From Vacuolonema iberomarrocanum LEGE 07170 (GTDB lineage Bacteria > Cyanobacteriota > Cyanobacteriia > Elainellales > Elainellaceae): a DNA stretch of 64,000 nt. The number at the start of each line of letters is the position of its first letter. The stretch's first letter is position 1. Where the stretch lies: assembly GCA_015207365.1 (NCBI GenBank), contig JADEXA010000028.1, forward strand, positions 1 to 64,000, given 5' to 3'. The notes below the pieces were generated by a model. It saw only the letters and a program-made list of their open reading frames with translations. It had not been told where the DNA came from and made no database searches. The translations under genes and the position numbers were made by a program. This document shows, one piece after another, positions 60,664 to 64,000 of this stretch.

Positions 60664-63174
60664 GGAAGGTCGTGGTGGAGCAACAGGCGCTTTGGGGTAG
60701 GCAATGCGTTGGTGGTTGAAGTCTTGCCACACCTTGACAAAGATTTCGGCAATGACGGGCATTTCTTTGCGTTCTAGCCCAGAATCAACCAATTGTTGGT
60801 CTTGCCACCGAGCCCGCAGGATACGGTTAACCATCGCCAGGGCTTCTTGTGGGGTGGCATCTTTGAGCGATCGCAACGCCGCCTCGCAAGAATCGGCCAG
60901 CATGACAATTCCCGTCTCCCGCGATTGGGGAATGGGGCCGTCATAGCGAAAATCTTCTTCCCGCACAATGATGGTTTGATCAGCCGCTGCCCGCTCCTTG
61001 GCCTTGTGGTAGAAATAGGCGATTTGCATGCTGCCCTGATGTTCGGGAATGAAAGAGCGGATGGCTTTGGGCAAGCGATACTTCTTCGCCATGGTGATGC
61101 CCACCGTGACATGCTTTTTGATGATGTCGGCACTCCGCCAGGGGTCATCAATCAAGTCATGTTTATTAGGGCCTCCCATCTGGTTTTCGATGAAACCTAG
61201 AGGGTCATGCATTTTACCGATGTCGTGGTAGAGCGTGCCAGCCCGCACCAGTTCCACATTGCAGCCCAGCTCACGAGCAGCAGCTTCTGACAGGGTCGCC
61301 ACAAACAGGGTGTGCTGGAAGGTGCCGGGTACTTCTGCGGCCAGCCGCTTGAGGAGCGGACGATTGGGGTTCGACAATTCTGCTAGTCGACTGGGGGTAA
61401 CAATGTCGAATAACTGCTCCAGGTAGGGACTGAGTCCCAGTGCTGTAACGCTCCAGGTAATGCCCATCAACGCCTGCACGACCGAAGCCGTCAACACGCT
61501 GTACCAGACGGGTGCCGTCCAAGGGCTGATGATCAGGCTGAGGATCAGGTAGGTGAGACCCTGCGTTAAGCCGACGCCACCCCCCAACAGGGCGAGTTCT
61601 TCCCGCGATCGCAACTTTCCGGCCATAAACGCACCCACCAGGCTGGCGATCGCGCTGGCAACCAGATGCCGCCCTCCCAAATCCATACCGACGGGCAGCG
61701 CCACACTCAGCAGTGCCACAACGGTTGCCCCCAGAGCCGAACCGTAGAAGCTGCCCACGAGCAACCCGACCGCCGGTAAGCTAGTAGCTGCAATGCCCAC
61801 CGCAGCCAGCAACGGCGTCGTCAAGGTGAGCAGCGTCACTAGGATATAATCTCGCCGACGCAGGCCAGGGTGAAAGCGCCGCTCTACGAGCAAGAAAATG
61901 CCAATCCCACCGCTAACCAGAGCGACAAATCCCACCAGCCCCAACCAGTCGATGGTACGTTCGCTCATATCAAAATGGTCGAGCAAAACAAACTCGCGCT
62001 GGGTGATGGGTTGCCCAGCCTCGACAATAATTTCACCTCGACGCACAGCAATCACAACAGGATCTACTTCCTTGGCCGCCTGTTCAGCTCGCAGGCGGGT
62101 TTGTTCTTGATCCTGCACAAGGTTGGGTTCCAGCACCGTCACTAAAATTTGCTGGGCGATCGTCGCCGCATCTCCAGACAGCGCTTCGCGGGTATGGAGC
62201 TCTACCGCACGGGCCAGGAGTTCTGGAGGCAACCCAGCGGGAATACCCTGGGTCAGGATCTGCTCCAAAATGCGCCGCGTATCCGCCTTAGTTTCCAGCC
62301 ACGCCGTATCGGTTAACTCCAATAGCTCTGGTACAAAAGGCCCCGAAGCGCCAGCCGGAGAAGCCTGTAGCAATGCCGCCAAGGCCGTTCCGTAGGACTT
62401 GCGCGATCGCTCAACAGACTGAATTAAGGTGGAGTAGTCATCCTCAGAGGCATAACGCTGATAGTTTTGTAGTTCGACTACAGCCAGAGCTTGCGCGGTC
62501 GGGGTTTCCAAACTCTCGGTGACTTGAGTCCGGCCTTCTGCTTGATCTAACGCGGCTTTCCATTCCTCTTCATTGGCTCGCCGTAAGTAGCGCTGACTTT
62601 GCGTCGAAAGGAGCGATGGGAGCGCAAACGGAAACGTCCCCGCCTGCACCCGCAGGGCATCTCCCTCATCCAACAGCCGCTGTAAGTTCTGATAGATGCG
62701 TTGATTCACATCGCCATCGACCTGTAAAACAGGCACGGCTCCAATGCGTGCGGCCTGACGATTGCTCTCTGTCGTTTCTGCATCGACAACGGATGCGAGG
62801 TCAGGAGCCCGCAGCGTACGGGGCGAGATGGTGCCAACGGCTAGTTGTGGCTCATTGTAGAGGCGATAGCCAATGGTGCTGGAAAGCGACACCACAGCCA
62901 CAGCAAAAATGGCGGCAGAACTCCACCGCTTCCGGCGGCCGCATCCTTTCTTCCGCTTGGGGCAGGGCGGCGGACAAAGAACCGCATCAATACAGGTATT
63001 CAGCGATTTCTGAACCTGCTGTAGCCACTGCTGCCTGTCCGATGTCGGAGCTTTGGGGTGAAATGATGCAACCGACGCACCATCCTTGCGACGACGGAGT
63101 ATAGACCAGTTATCCTGGCGCAAATGAGTGAGGGGTTCGGTGATTTCTCGAACGCGTCGTTGAAACGATTTCAT
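60649..63174 (-). CDS. 7TM-HD family phosphohydrolase (PgpH-like)
   Basis: The 841-residue protein has a basic N-terminal ~90 residues and a membrane helix (AAIFAVAVVSLSSTIGYRLY). A large extracellular 7TMR-HDED domain (~110-400) includes RTLRAPDLASVVDAETTESN. Then come seven membrane helices (~410-600) and a cytoplasmic HD domain with LYHDIGKMHDPLGFIENQMG and FIPEHQGS. In Listeria, PgpH of this type hydrolyses cyclic-di-AMP, and a signalling phosphodiesterase role is inferred here. The C-terminal ~40 residues are proline-rich. Confidence 0.92.
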   Translation of the reverse strand: MKSFQRRVREITEPLTHLRQDNWSILRRRKDGASVASFHPKAPTSDRQQWLQQVQKSLNTCIDAVLCPPPCPKRKKGCGRRKRWSSAAIFAVAVVSLSSTIGYRLYNEPQLAVGTISPRTLRAPDLASVVDAETTESNRQAARIGAVPVLQVDGDVNQRIYQNLQRLLDEGDALRVQAGTFPFALPSLLSTQSQRYLRRANEEEWKAALDQAEGRTQVTESLETPTAQALAVVELQNYQRYASEDDYSTLIQSVERSRKSYGTALAALLQASPAGASGPFVPELLELTDTAWLETKADTRRILEQILTQGIPAGLPPELLARAVELHTREALSGDAATIAQQILVTVLEPNLVQDQEQTRLRAEQAAKEVDPVVIAVRRGEIIVEAGQPITQREFVLLDHFDMSERTIDWLGLVGFVALVSGGIGIFLLVERRFHPGLRRRDYILVTLLTLTTPLLAAVGIAATSLPAVGLLVGSFYGSALGATVVALLSVALPVGMDLGGRHLVASAIASLVGAFMAGKLRSREELALLGGGVGLTQGLTYLILSLIISPWTAPVWYSVLTASVVQALMGITWSVTALGLSPYLEQLFDIVTPSRLAELSNPNRPLLKRLAAEVPGTFQHTLFVATLSEAAARELGCNVELVRAGTLYHDIGKMHDPLGFIENQMGGPNKHDLIDDPWRSADIIKKHVTVGITMAKKYRLPKAIRSFIPEHQGSMQIAYFYHKAKERAAADQTIIVREEDFRYDGPIPQSRETGIVMLADSCEAALRSLKDATPQEALAMVNRILRARWQDQQLVDSGLERKEMPVIAEIFVKVWQDFNHQRIAYPKAPVAPPRPSPATR

Positions 63175-63667
63175 TAATGCACCAGTTTCCTAACACTTAA
63201 TGAAGGTAAGACCAGGCTTATTCGGAAATCCGCTACGACATGACTCTAACCTTAACGCGATTCAGGGGCGATCGCTGGATAGTATATGACGAAGATGAAT
63301 GAACGGGGTCACCATCTTTGTAACGGGGTGAATGCACATAGATTCAGTGAATTAGGTATAGCGACCCAATCGTTATGACCGCGTAAGCAACAAGCTCATA
63401 GTCGGTGAACCCATATCCGGATCAGTTGCGTTTAGTAACTTAACGTAAAGCAGTCGAGAACAATTAGAAATAGGATTTAGAACTGACCCTAACCGAAACC
63501 ATCAAACAACAGGGTACCCCTAAAAGGGAGCAAGATCAGTCAACCTTTCGGTTCAACTTAACTGAAATTCTTATACATCTAAGGTTAATCATTTATACGG
63601 TAGTAATTTAGATGCCCACTTGAATTAGATGTCTACTTTAACAGACTTAACATTCATCTGGGTTTTC
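63175..63667. other. Intergenic stretch without a supported gene
   Basis: About 490 bases of AT-rich sequence separate two minus-strand genes. It contains the HD gene's promoter region and many short TTAACGT/CTTAACT-like motifs, but no clear gene, hairpin terminator or known small RNA that I can identify. Confidence 0.45.
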
Positions 63668-64000
63668 TTAATATTCATAGGGATTTTCGGGTTCCTCAAT
63701 CGGGGTCAGCTGTTCGGCCTGAATCACAAGCTGCCGTTGGCCGTTGAGGGTTTCGGTCATCATGCTGCCGTCTACCCGCAACCAAGCATCGGCAGGATAG
63801 TCAGCGCGATCGCCGGTCAACTTCACGGGTAGACCCACCGGGTAGACATCTGCCGCACAACAGGTAATGACAAACCGCGCCAGCATCAAATAATCGTCGG
63901 GGAGTTCGGGCGAATGGATCACAAACCCCTCCACATTAACCGTTTGCCCTTCATAGGCATCGGGTTCGGGATAGACATTCAGCGTGCGCACCCAATCGAT
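63668..64000 (-). CDS. TIGR03943-like protein, C-terminal part (runs off the window)
   Basis: The frame is open to the window edge and lacks a start here. The visible ~110 residues (WVRTLNVYPEPDAYEGQTVN, ARFVITCCAADVYPVGLPVK, then LVIQAEQLTPIEEPENPYEY) match the C-terminal domain of the TIGR03943/DUF1980 family, which accompanies a UPF0718-type permease. The TCCAAD cysteine pair is conserved in the family. The N-terminal membrane part lies beyond 64000. Confidence 0.8.
   Translation of the reverse strand: MDWVRTLNVYPEPDAYEGQTVNVEGFVIHSPELPDDYLMLARFVITCCAADVYPVGLPVKLTGDRADYPADAWLRVDGSMMTETLNGQRQLVIQAEQLTPIEEPENPYEY

Noticed and set aside
63175..63667. A possible small RNA gene in the 490-base gap
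   Set aside because: I could not recognise a conserved stem, a terminator or a known cyanobacterial small RNA motif.

Overview
The window looks like the chromosome of a filamentous or Leptolyngbya-like cyanobacterium. Three things point there. The cyanobacterial HIP1 octamer GCGATCGC is scattered through most genes. Cyanobacteria-specific proteins are present (cytochrome c6, a CAAD-domain protein, a DUF3285 protein, a chorismate lyase of the plastoquinone route, a Uma2 nuclease). The gene order prfB - DUF3285 - ybeY - dgkA - trpG/pabA is one I associate with cyanobacteria. I see no rRNA, tRNA, CRISPR array or intact transposase.

Layout. 0-5.4 kb: a GtrB-like glycosyltransferase, a putative lipoprotein, a secreted PPC-like protein and pyrG. 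5.4-29.4 kb: one long minus-strand surface-glycan region with nine ordinary glycosyltransferases, one GT75/RGP-like protein, seven sulfotransferase-like proteins of at least three sequence types, two FkbM methyltransferases, a Wzy-like polymerase, a secreted RTX protein and a Wzt-type ABC ATPase. It falls into transcription blocks: 29435-22205; the RTX gene alone; 20217-13223; 12759-5407. The combination predicts a heavily sulfated, partly methylated exopolysaccharide or capsule, in the spirit of the sulfated polysaccharide loci known in other cyanobacteria (for example synechan in Synechocystis). No Wzx, Wzm, Wza or Wzc is in the window. The last block begins just downstream of a perfect 23-unit AAG/CTT microsatellite, a candidate phase-variation switch.

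29.4-38 kb: Uma2, small conserved proteins, gloB, trmB, aat, and a sulfide-oxidation locus (sulfide:quinone oxidoreductase divergent from a membrane rhodanese and an internally deleted persulfide-dioxygenase-like gene). 38-44 kb: small zinc-ribbon genes, an unrecognised 1144-residue protein, a small conserved protein and a CAAD protein. 44-48 kb: nagB-nagA (amino-sugar catabolism), a methyltransferase and chorismate lyase. 48-57 kb: an MscS channel, a membrane protein, a GT39-like mannosyltransferase-type protein, a TPR protein, petJ and a degenerate metallo-beta-lactamase-fold protein. 57-64 kb: the trpG/dgkA/ybeY/DUF3285/prfB group, a PgpH-type HD phosphohydrolase and the 3' part of a TIGR03943-like gene.

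A second theme is repetition. Intergenic spaces carry at least four families of 50-95 bp long-stem palindromes whose arms change together between copies. There are also AATCCAAAATC-type short repeats, one of which has become coding sequence inside the Wzt ATPase and another of which supplies the C-terminus and stop of NagA. prfB retains an E. coli-like +1 programmed frameshift site.
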